Assembly (NCBI GenBank): GCA_009781965.1
Contig: WQUS01000230.1
Location: 1 to 11,089, forward strand
Reading direction: 5' to 3'
DNA length: 11,089 nucleotides
DNA from: Bacillota bacterium
GTDB taxonomy: Bacteria > Bacillota > Desulfotomaculia > Desulfotomaculales > Desulfallaceae
Program-made: the position numbers and the translations under genes
Shown here: positions 5,424 to 11,089 of the stretch, one piece after another
How positions within the stretch are numbered: position 1 is the stretch's first letter
Layout of the letters: every line of letters starts with the position of its first letter
The notes under the pieces: generated by a model
What the model was told of the DNA's origin: nothing
The model's input: the letters and a program-made list of their open reading frames with translations, nothing else
Database searches by the model: none

Positions 5424-6929
5424 GTGAGCGCCATCTACATCCTTATCTATGACATCATTAACATGATGGGTATTCTTTTGAGCTGCTTCTACATTTTTAG
5501 CAAAGCTATCCGCTATTCTCCGGCAGCAGCTGACAAAGTTTTTGCAATCTTATGGTGTGCCATGCTGGCGCTAATAACTGCCGTGCTGCCTCCTTGGACT
5601 TCTTTTTTCGTGCTAAAGTCTGTTTACGTAGTGGCCTCCATCCTTTTCATCCTTGCCCGGACCAAATTAAAAGGGGATTTAGTTATTTCGGCCTTTCTGC
5701 TCGCCTTTGGTATTGCCTATGTCTTATATTTCGTAGCGTCATTTGCCGTAGGACTGGCCTTGATGCCCTTTGCAGCCACCAGCCATCAAGTTGGCACAGT
5801 GATCGACCATAACAACTTATTCAGCCTGCTGTTTTATTCCCTCGTTTCCGTCCTGCAGCTGGTCCTGTCCTTCCTGCTCTTCCGGATCAACCGTTTCAAA
5901 AACGGTTTCCCCTTTTTACTGCAGCGAAGCGCCATTATCATTTCCCTGATTGCCGCTGGCGTCGTGCTGCTGCTCGCTGCCTGGATCAAGATTATCACCA
6001 CGTCGGAATACGCCTACAGCGGTTACTTATACCTGACCGGCATCCTGATCAGCGGCGCCGGCGTTTATATTTGGATTAGAAGGGGGATCCGCATGTTCTA
6101 CAGAAAAAGGCAGGAAGAGCGCGGCATGGAGATTCTGGAGCGGGAATTAGCCGCGGCCAAGGAAGAAATTCGCCGGCTGACCGAACAAAACGACACCCTC
6201 CGGGTGGCGAATCACAAAACCAGGCACCGGTTGGCGGCCCTTGAACAAGCGGTGCTCGCCATGTCCGGCGGGGCAATGGAGGCCAGCGAGGAACTGGCGG
6301 TCACTTTGGAGGACATCCGGCGGGTAACCCAGGATTATCAGACGGACATCGGTCAACTAACCGGAAAGAATACCTTGCCCGGCACCAAAATTAAGGCCCT
6401 CGATGATTTATGCGCCAATTTCGCCTCCCAATTCAGGTCCGCCGGGATTGATTTCAAACTCAGCATCAACGGCAGCATCCCTTACATGGTACAAAATATT
6501 CTTGACCAAGGCCAGCTGGAAACCATGGTCGGGGATCATCTGCAAAACGCTATGATTGCGGTAAAGGCCGGCAGCAATCCCTTCCGCGGCGTTTGGGCGC
6601 TGCTCGGACTGACCGGAGACAGCTACGCGTTTACGGTATACGACAGCGGTATTTCCTTTACAACGGACACTCTGGCCAGGCTAGGCGCCGGGCGGGTGAC
6701 CACCCACGCCGCCAATGGCGGCAGCGGTATCGGCTTCATGACCACCTTTGCCGTTATGAAGCAATGCAACGCCAGTTTGCTGATCAGCGAAAAAGAACCC
6801 AGCACCGCCGACTATACTAAAGCGGTAACCATCCGCTTTGACGGCCAGGGCCAGTACATCATCGAAACCTACCGCCCCGGCAAATTCCCTCCCAGCGATC
6901 GCTACCAAATCGTGGCGACAAACCCTTAA
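5424..6929 (+). CDS. Membrane histidine kinase, AgrC/GHKL type
   Basis: A 501-residue sensor kinase. The N-terminal half is a multi-pass membrane domain with about six or seven hydrophobic segments (near residues 3-26, 38-55, 60-78, 86-116, 131-154, 168-191 and 198-218), with no large extracellular loop, as in peptide receptors of the AgrC/ComD kind. Residues about 228-280 form a coiled coil carrying the H-box; NHKTRHRLAALE offers H264 and H268 as the phospho-acceptor. The ATPase domain follows: N-box GDHLQNAMIA (N375), YDSGISF (D407) and the glycine-rich NGGSGIGF (431-438). The start is GTG 5424 with only a weak ribosome site (GATCGAAG); the ATG pair at 5463/5466 has none. Its likely partner is the Spo0A-like regulator at 4198, and its ligand may be the upstream micro-peptides. 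No terminator is visible directly after it. Confidence 0.93.
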   Translation: MSAIYILIYDIINMMGILLSCFYIFSKAIRYSPAAADKVFAILWCAMLALITAVLPPWTSFFVLKSVYVVASILFILARTKLKGDLVISAFLLAFGIAYVLYFVASFAVGLALMPFAATSHQVGTVIDHNNLFSLLFYSLVSVLQLVLSFLLFRINRFKNGFPFLLQRSAIIISLIAAGVVLLLAAWIKIITTSEYAYSGYLYLTGILISGAGVYIWIRRGIRMFYRKRQEERGMEILERELAAAKEEIRRLTEQNDTLRVANHKTRHRLAALEQAVLAMSGGAMEASEELAVTLEDIRRVTQDYQTDIGQLTGKNTLPGTKIKALDDLCANFASQFRSAGIDFKLSINGSIPYMVQNILDQGQLETMVGDHLQNAMIAVKAGSNPFRGVWALLGLTGDSYAFTVYDSGISFTTDTLARLGAGRVTTHAANGGSGIGFMTTFAVMKQCNASLLISEKEPSTADYTKAVTIRFDGQGQYIIETYRPGKFPPSDRYQIVATNP

Positions 6930-7001
6930 ATATTAATATCTTTATTGGCAAAGGTAAAATAATCTCCTGTTCTTTCTTGCCCAAACCAACTCTCCTCATT
7001 A
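6930..7001. other. Short AT-rich gap after the kinase
   Basis: 72 bp with no ORF, no hairpin followed by T-run, and no recognisable promoter. Confidence 0.6.
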
Positions 7002-7149
7002 GTTATTGGTCACACGTTACTGCTTTTGCATCGAGCCGGCACGCAAAACTATTAACCGTGCGCTCATACTCTCTGAGAAATCGCTTACGGTTAATAGTTT
7101 TGCGTGCCTGGGCTACGAGTACTAACAAACACAGGGTCTGACCAGTAAC
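7002..7149 (-). mobile_element. MITE-like near-palindromic repeat, copy 1
   Basis: A 148-bp non-coding element. Its ends are imperfect inverted repeats: GTTATTGGTCACACG at 7002 against GTTACTGGTCAGACC read inward from 7149 (12 of 15 match). The core is a perfect 22-bp inverted repeat (7038-7059 with 7087-7108) around a 27-nt loop. Sequence between the tips and core is also partly self-complementary. A second copy exists at 10992-11089. No flanking target duplication is obvious. It has no transposase, so if mobile it would depend on an enzyme elsewhere. Confidence 0.75.
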
Positions 7150-7171
7150 CCTCTTTCCTGCCGGGCGCGCC

Positions 7172-7211
7172 AAAAAAGCCAACCGTCCCTTGAACAGGTG
7201 ACGGCTGGCTT
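7172..7211 (-). terminator. Intrinsic terminator after rplL
   Basis: On the minus strand, a 12-bp stem with one G-T wobble (7200-7211 with 7176-7187), extended in the loop by CCT/AGG, is followed by a T-run (7177-7172). It closes the ribosomal-protein operon 36 bp after the rplL stop and explains why rpoB needs its own promoter. Confidence 0.88.
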
Positions 7212-7246
7212 ACAGATACAGCAGCAGATACAAACGAACACAAAGA

Positions 7247-7627
7247 TTACTTGATTTCGACGGTGGCTCCGGCTTCAACCAAACTGGCTTTGAGAGCCTC
7301 GGCTTCCTCTTTGCTGATTCTTTCCTTAATTGGCTTGGGAGCGCTGTCCACCAATTCCTTGGACTCTTTCAGGCCCAGACCGGTAGCTTCGCGCACCACT
7401 TTAATAACATTAACTTTTTTATCGCCGACGGCGGACAAAATAACGTCAAATTCAGTTTGCTCTTCCGCGGCTTCGGCAGGAGCGGCGCCGCCGGCGGCAG
7501 GCATGGCCACGGCCATGGGAGCAGCCGCGCTCACACCAAATTCCTCTTCAAACGCTTTGACCAGTTCGGCCAGTTCCAAAACGGTAAGACCTTTAACGGC
7601 TTCCAGAATTTCTTGTACTTTGGACAT
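7247..7627 (-). CDS. rplL: 50S ribosomal protein L7/L12
   Basis: Stalk protein of the large ribosomal subunit; dimers bind L10 and recruit translation GTPases. The 126-residue product is full length. The N-terminal dimerisation domain (residues 1-30, VQEILEAVKGLTVLELAELVKAFEEEFGV) is followed by an Ala/Gly/Pro-rich hinge (about 34-55) and the globular C-terminal domain (from EFDVILSAVGDKKVNVIKVVRE to the end) with the GLGLKESKELV factor-binding helix. ATG 7627 follows GGGAGG at eight bases. It is the last gene of its operon, 55 bp after rplJ, and ends at a strong terminator. In most bacteria rpoB would follow. Confidence 0.98.
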   Translation of the reverse strand: MSKVQEILEAVKGLTVLELAELVKAFEEEFGVSAAAPMAVAMPAAGGAAPAEAAEEQTEFDVILSAVGDKKVNVIKVVREATGLGLKESKELVDSAPKPIKERISKEEAEALKASLVEAGATVEIK

Positions 7628-7682
7628 TTAATAAACCTCCCTATTTTTAAATAGTTAAAATGCAAAATAGTTTAAACCGGAT

Positions 7683-8219
7683 TTAACCGGCTGCTTCTCC
7701 CGCCTTCTTTTCCCGCACGGCGTCAAGCACATAAACCAGGTTTCGCAAGAGTCCCTGCAAAGCGCCCGCAAATCCATACATCGGGGACTGCATGCCACCC
7801 AATACTTTGGCCAACAGCACCTCCCGCGAGGGCAAGTCCGCCAGCGCCTTGAGCGCCTGGGCATCCACCACCCGTCCTTCCAGAATCCCCGCTTTTATAC
7901 TCAACGCTTTAAATTCCTTGGCAAAATCGTTCAGCGCTTTGGCCGGCGCCACCGGGTCATCAAAACCAAAGGTCAGAGCAAGGGGGCCTTCCAGGTATGG
8001 ATCAAGTTCACTCAAGCCGGCTTCCCGGGCGGCCAACTTAGTAATCGTGTTCTTGGCCACTTTGATTTCGCTGCCCGCTGCCCGCAGCTTACGGCGCAGT
8101 TTGGTCATCTCTTCCACGTTCAGGCCCTTGTACTCGGCCAGAATGACTAATTGGGACGCTTCCATTTTTGCCTTTAGCTCCTGCAGAAGCGCTTCTTTTT
8201 CCTGTCTGCTGATCGGCAA
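7683..8219 (-). CDS. rplJ: 50S ribosomal protein L10
   Basis: Base of the ribosomal stalk; binds 23S rRNA and L12 dimers. The 178-residue product shows the family pattern: PISRQEKEALLQELKAKM, then LVILAEYKGLNVEEMTKLRRKLR, IKVAKNTITKLAA, and a C-terminal helical L12-binding region ending VREKKAGEAAG. The start is set at TTG 8219 (MPISRQ...) because AAGGAGG lies eight to nine bases upstream; the GTG at 8228 overlaps that SD and would add three residues. Upstream lies an L10-type autoregulatory leader and an attenuator-like hairpin, so the rplJ-rplL pair is probably feedback-controlled by the L10-L12 complex. Confidence 0.97.
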   Translation of the reverse strand: MPISRQEKEALLQELKAKMEASQLVILAEYKGLNVEEMTKLRRKLRAAGSEIKVAKNTITKLAAREAGLSELDPYLEGPLALTFGFDDPVAPAKALNDFAKEFKALSIKAGILEGRVVDAQALKALADLPSREVLLAKVLGGMQSPMYGFAGALQGLLRNLVYVLDAVREKKAGEAAG

Positions 8220-8310
8220 TATGTACACCTCCTTTTGCGGCGCCTAGATTCGCCATTTTTAATTTTTACCCGGCGCACCTCAAATAACGCCAATAAATAA
8301 ACAATAATTA

Positions 8311-8346
8311 AACAAATAAACCTCCGGCGCAAACAGCAGCCAGAGG
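8311..8346 (-). terminator. Attenuator-like hairpin in the rplJ leader
   Basis: On the minus strand an 8-bp stem with one G-T wobble (8339-8346 with 8321-8328, 10-nt loop) is followed by TTTATTTGTT. Located between the L10 leader core and rplJ, it fits premature termination as part of L10 autoregulation. Confidence 0.55.
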
Positions 8347-8384
8347 CCCGCAAAGCAAACATTTTCAGAATGCTTTTAGAGTTT

Positions 8385-8455
8385 CAACTCCGGCCTCGGC
8401 TGGCGGCTTTATAGCCATTAAGCCCTGCGGGCGCCGAACTGTCTGTGGCTGGTAA
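8385..8455 (-). ncRNA. L10-type ribosomal protein leader
   Basis: The untranslated region before rplJ carries the conserved L10-leader elements: ACCAGCCACAGACAG at the 5' side and CCGCCAGCCGAGG at the 3' side, which can form the kink-turn-containing arm bound by L10. Position, order and motif similarity to Firmicute L10 leaders support it; a covariance-model search would fix the exact ends. Confidence 0.75.
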
Positions 8456-8486
8456 ATCATATAAACTTAAAGAGACTTGGGGAAAT

Positions 8487-9185
8487 TTACACGGTAAGCT
8501 TTTGCGCATTCACCCTAATACCGGGTCCCATGGTGGAAGACACTGTGACAGCCTTGATATACTGACCCTTGGCGGCAGAGGGTTTAACCCTGATTAATTG
8601 CGCCACCAGCGCCCGTAAATTATCCACCAGTTTTTGCGGGTCAAAAGAAGTTTTGCCGATGGGGCAATGAATATTGCCGGCTTTATCCACCCGGTATTCA
8701 ATCTTACCGGCTTTCACTTCCTGCACCGCACGAGCCACGTCAAAGGTAACGGTACCGGTTTTAGGGTTGGGCATTAAGCCCCGGGGACCGAGCACACGGC
8801 CCAGCTTGCCGACCACGCCCATCATATCGGGAGTGGCAATAGCCACTTCAAACCCCAGCCAGCCTTCCTTCTGAATCTTTTCCACCATGTCTTCAGCGCC
8901 GACAAAATCAGCGCCGGCCTCTTCGGCCTCTTTTACTTTATCGCCTTTGGCAAATACCAGCACGGTACGGGTTTTACCCGTGCCATGGGGCAATACCATC
9001 GCTCCGCGCACTTGCTGGTCCGCATGCCTCGGATCCACGCCCAGCCGGATCGCCGCTTCCACCGTTTCGTCAAACTTGGCTGACGGCAGTTCCTTAATCA
9101 ACTCCATTGCTTCCGTGAAATCGTAAAGCTTAGCGCGATCAATTTTTTTCGCCGCGTCCTGATACTTTTTACCATGTTTAGGCAA
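8487..9185 (-). CDS. rplA: 50S ribosomal protein L1
   Basis: Binds 23S rRNA at the L1 stalk and helps release the E-site tRNA. The 232-residue product has normal length. Family landmarks are the N-terminal KHGKKYQDAAKKID, FDETVEAAIRLGVDPRHADQ, VRGAMVLPHGTGK, and GRVLGPRGLMPNPKTGTV in domain II. The C-terminal STMGPGIRVN completes it. The start is TTG 9185, preceded by GGGAGG at good spacing; no in-frame ATG competes. It lies 68 bp after rplK and is followed by a 267-bp leader region before rplJ. Confidence 0.98.
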   Translation of the reverse strand: MPKHGKKYQDAAKKIDRAKLYDFTEAMELIKELPSAKFDETVEAAIRLGVDPRHADQQVRGAMVLPHGTGKTRTVLVFAKGDKVKEAEEAGADFVGAEDMVEKIQKEGWLGFEVAIATPDMMGVVGKLGRVLGPRGLMPNPKTGTVTFDVARAVQEVKAGKIEYRVDKAGNIHCPIGKTSFDPQKLVDNLRALVAQLIRVKPSAAKGQYIKAVTVSSTMGPGIRVNAQKLTV

Positions 9186-9253
9186 TTCTCTAACCTCCCT
9201 GTGGTAGTAACGGATATTAATCCTCCCACTGTTTTTCCATTAAATTAAACCAA

Positions 9254-9676
9254 TTATACCACTTCGATGCCCATGCTGCGGGCCGTGCCTTCAACCATAC
9301 GCATTGCCGCTTCCACGGTGTTGGCGTTCAGGTCTTCCATTTTCAGCTCGGCAATTTCCTTCACCTGGTCTTTGCTTACCTTACCCACAGTTTTCTTGCT
9401 GGGCTCCCCGGACGCTGTTTCCAGGCCCGCCGCCTTTTTCAGCAGCACTGCCGCCGGCGGTGTTTTAGTGACAAAAGTAAATGAGCGATCCTCATATACG
9501 GTAATCTCCACCGGCACAATCATTCCTGCCTGCTTGGCGGTACGCTCATTATAATCCTTCACAAACTGCATAATGTTAACCCCGTGCTGACCCAGGGCGG
9601 GACCCACCGGCGGAGCGGGGGTAGCCTTGCCTGCCGGCACCTGCAGTTTGATAATCGCTGCCACGCGTTTGGCCAT
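9254..9676 (-). CDS. rplK: 50S ribosomal protein L11
   Basis: Forms the GTPase-associated centre of the large subunit with 23S rRNA. The 140-residue product is full length. The N-terminal domain has IKLQVPAGKATPAPPVGPAL and GQHGVNIMQFVKDYNERT, with the Pro-rich linker region of the thiostrepton site. The C-terminal rRNA-binding domain holds KTPPAAVLLKKAAG, KVSKDQVKEIAELKMEDLNA and the final GTARSMGIEVV. ATG 9676 is preferred to the GTG nine bases earlier because GGAGGAGGTGG lies just before it. The gap from nusG is 35 bp. Confidence 0.98.
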   Translation of the reverse strand: MAKRVAAIIKLQVPAGKATPAPPVGPALGQHGVNIMQFVKDYNERTAKQAGMIVPVEITVYEDRSFTFVTKTPPAAVLLKKAAGLETASGEPSKKTVGKVSKDQVKEIAELKMEDLNANTVEAAMRMVEGTARSMGIEVV

Positions 9677-9711
9677 AAAGTCCACCTCCTCCGCTGTTAA
9701 TTGATCTACTG

Positions 9712-10239
9712 CTAGTTAATCTTCTCGGCCTGATTAAATTCAAGTTCCACCGGAGTTTCCCGGCCAAACATGTTGATCAATACTCTGATTTTGCCCTTAT
9801 CCAACAATATTTCTTCCACCGCGCCGCCGAAATTCTCAAAAGGCCCGGAAATCACCCGCACCTGCTCGCCAACGGCAAAGTGTACTTTAGTGCGCGGCTC
9901 GTCCATTCCCATCTGCCTGATGATTTGCTGCGCTTCCTCTTCATCAAGAGGAATCGGCTTGGAACCGCTGCCCACAAACCCGGTCACCCCGGGAGTATTG
10001 CGTACCACATACCAGGAATCATCAGTCATAATCATTTCCACCAAAACGTAACCCGGAAACACTTTGTGCTTAGTTAACTTCTTTTTGCCGTCTTTGATTT
10101 CGATCTCGTCTTCCATGGGCACCAGAATCCGGAAGATCTTATCTTCCATGCTCATGGATTCGATTCGTTTTTCCAGGTTCGCTTTGACTTTGTTCTCATA
10201 ACCGGAATAGGTATGTATGACATACCACTGCCTGCTCAT
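9712..10239 (-). CDS. nusG: Transcription termination/antitermination factor NusG
   Basis: Binds RNA polymerase across the cleft and modulates pausing and termination. The 175-residue product has the NGN domain (residues about 3-110: WYVIHTYSGYENKVKANLEKR, HKVFPGYVLVEM, NTPGVTGFVG) and a C-terminal KOW domain (about 124-175: VGEQVRVISGPFENFGGAVEEI). ATG 10239 is the expected family start (MSRQWYVIHTYSG), but no SD lies directly before it. The nearest strong SD is about 40 nt upstream, with a potential hairpin between the two. It is placed between secE and rplK as in most bacteria. Confidence 0.97.
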   Translation of the reverse strand: MSRQWYVIHTYSGYENKVKANLEKRIESMSMEDKIFRILVPMEDEIEIKDGKKKLTKHKVFPGYVLVEMIMTDDSWYVVRNTPGVTGFVGSGSKPIPLDEEEAQQIIRQMGMDEPRTKVHFAVGEQVRVISGPFENFGGAVEEILLDKGKIRVLINMFGRETPVELEFNQAEKIN

Positions 10240-10246
10240 AAATACA

Positions 10247-10281
10247 AGGGACCGGCGTGAAGCAGGGCCCTCACCTCCCTG
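10247..10281 (-). promoter_or_regulatory. SD plus intervening hairpin in the nusG translation start region
   Basis: On the minus strand GGGAGGTG (about 10280-10273) is followed by AGGGCC (10271-10266), which can pair with GGTCCCT (10253-10247, one bulged T), then TGTATTT and the ATG. Folding the hairpin would bring the SD to normal distance. In an alternative fold, CAGGG pairs with CCCTG (10281-10277 with 10267-10263) and would hide the SD. Confidence 0.4.
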
Positions 10282-10282
10282 T

Positions 10283-10579
10283 TTATTTTATGAACATGCT
10301 CATAATATGACCGAGAATAAAATCAAAAACCCAAATCAGTACGCCGACAAAAACCACGGAAACCAATACCACCACTGTATATATTATGGTTTCCCTGCGA
10401 TTGGGCCAGTGCACCTTCTTTAATTCATTAAACACTCCGCGGAAAAGCGACTTGGTGTTTTCAACCACATTTGGTCTGGGAACAGCCGATTTTTTCCGAC
10501 TATCCTTCTTAACCACTTCTTTTCCGGCGCCGGAGCTTTTATCTTTGCTCGGGTTCTTCTCCACAGCTATTTCTGCCAC
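10283..10579 (-). CDS. secE: Preprotein translocase subunit SecE
   Basis: Small essential membrane subunit of the SecYEG channel. The 98-residue product has a polar, Lys-rich N-terminal extension (residues 1-40), the conserved amphipathic GVFNELKKVHWPNRRETI segment (about 47-66), and a single transmembrane helix (VVVLVSVVFVGVLIWVFDFIL). This is the single-helix form typical of Gram-positive bacteria. The annotated start is GTG 10579. Its SD-like AAGGA is only one base away, so translation may begin at another site, but the conserved part is not affected. It lies between rpmG and nusG as expected. Confidence 0.95.
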   Translation of the reverse strand: MAEIAVEKNPSKDKSSGAGKEVVKKDSRKKSAVPRPNVVENTKSLFRGVFNELKKVHWPNRRETIIYTVVVLVSVVFVGVLIWVFDFILGHIMSMFIK

Positions 10580-10642
10580 ATCCTTACAGGGGCGTTCTCA
10601 AAATCCGCCGCTGGTAAATATAATGTTCAGCAAGCTAAGAAA

Positions 10643-10792
10643 CTATCTGGTTTCTTTGTGCACGGTGTGCGTATGGCAAAACCGGCAGTACTTCTTCATT
10701 TCAATCCGGTTGGGATCATTTTTCTTGTTCTTGGTTGTCGAATAGTTTCTGCGTTTGCATTCGCTGCAAGCCATGGTTATTCCCACTCTCAT
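10643..10792 (-). CDS. rpmG: 50S ribosomal protein L33 (zinc-ribbon form)
   Basis: A 49-residue large-subunit protein, the first gene of the operon. It reads MRVGITMACSECKRRNY, then STTKNKKNDPNRIEMKKYC and RFCHTHTVHKETR. The two Cys pairs (CSEC at 9-12 and CRFC at 36-39) form the zinc ribbon of the C+ type. ATG 10792 follows GGGAGGTGG at good spacing. The frame is closed by TAG at 10645-10643. The 63-bp gap to secE contains no tRNA-Trp gene, unlike in some relatives. Confidence 0.97.
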   Translation of the reverse strand: MRVGITMACSECKRRNYSTTKNKKNDPNRIEMKKYCRFCHTHTVHKETR

Positions 10793-10924
10793 GAAAACCA
10801 CCTCCCTAAACTAAAAAAAGACATACCGCCTTTAACAGGATATTGCCCAAAGGATATTCCAAAAATTCCAACGGGATAAGCACCGCATCATTTTTAAAAC
10901 CCTCGCGTTAGGGGTACCTGTGAC

Positions 10925-10953
10925 ACTTTATCACAATTTCCAAACAGTGTCAA
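10925..10953 (-). promoter_or_regulatory. Sigma-A promoter for rpmG-secE-nusG-rplKAJL
   Basis: On the minus strand TTGACA (10953-10948, perfect), a 17-nt spacer, then TAAAGT (10930-10925). The predicted start near 10918 gives a leader of about 125 nt before rpmG. An inverted repeat TGACAC/GTGTCA (10921-10926 and 10947-10952) overlaps both hexamers. Confidence 0.75.
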
Positions 10954-10991
10954 GAAAATTCAACGCCCGGAAACAATTGGGTTACTATCGT

Positions 10992-11089
10992 GTTACTGGT
11001 CAGACCCTGTGTTTGTTAGTACCCGTAGCCCAGGCCCGTAAAGTTATTAACCGTAAGCGATTTCTCGAAGAGTATGAGCGCACGGTTAA
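10992..11089 (+). mobile_element. MITE-like repeat, copy 2 (inverted, truncated by window end)
   Basis: Matches the reverse complement of 7052-7149 over all 98 bases with no gaps and seven mismatches (about 93%). It starts at the same tip, GTTACTGGTCAGACC, and runs through the first core arm and loop into the start of the second arm (ACGGTTAA), where the window stops. The full copy should end about 50 bp beyond the window. Confidence 0.85.

Noticed and set aside
5408..5452. 14-codon GTG frame (MNKIEGERHLHPYL) overlapping the kinase start
   Set aside because: No SD in front of it and no repeat or motif support.
10580..10642. Possible tRNA-Trp between rpmG and secE, as in some relatives
   Set aside because: Only 63 bp and no cloverleaf or CCA-like arm is seen.

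Overview
The window looks like a chromosome segment from a spore-forming Firmicute, most likely a Peptococcaceae/Desulfotomaculum-Pelotomaculum type of Clostridia. This is inferred from the canonical ribosomal-protein and RNA polymerase block, strong AGGAGG-type Shine-Dalgarno (SD) sites, sigma-A type promoters, and a response regulator whose output domain resembles Spo0A.

Layout. On the minus strand at the right is the classic rpmG-secE-nusG-rplK-rplA-rplJ-rplL operon (10792 down to 7247). It has a good promoter (10925-10953), an L10-type leader with an attenuator-like hairpin before rplJ, and a strong intrinsic terminator directly after rplL. On the minus strand at the left is rpoB (2262 to the window edge, 754 codons, 3' end missing), which has its own promoter and a leader of about 270 nt. 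In most bacteria rplL and rpoB are adjacent and share a transcript. Here they are separated by roughly 5 kb of accessory DNA.

The island (about 2570-7240) holds: a small unrecognised plus-strand protein; two tandem minus-strand Xre-type regulators; a divergent plus-strand response regulator with a receiver domain and a Spo0A-like C-terminal domain; a 24-bp perfect palindrome; a terminator and promoter; two tandemly duplicated micro-ORFs with excellent SD sites encoding MWDWLIRMIGGGL and MWDWLIRMIGGGGY; an intrinsic terminator; and a multi-pass membrane histidine kinase of the AgrC/GHKL type. I read this as a candidate peptide-linked two-component signalling system. The tiny peptides would be the signal, the membrane kinase the receptor, and the Spo0A-like regulator the output. 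No AgrB-like protease or exporter is present in the window. The alternative is that the Trp-containing micro-ORFs are leader peptides of an attenuator for the kinase.

A 148-bp near-palindromic, MITE-like repeat lies between the kinase gene and the rplL terminator. A second copy, inverted and cut off by the window end, lies upstream of the rpmG promoter, so the two copies flank the ribosomal-protein operon.
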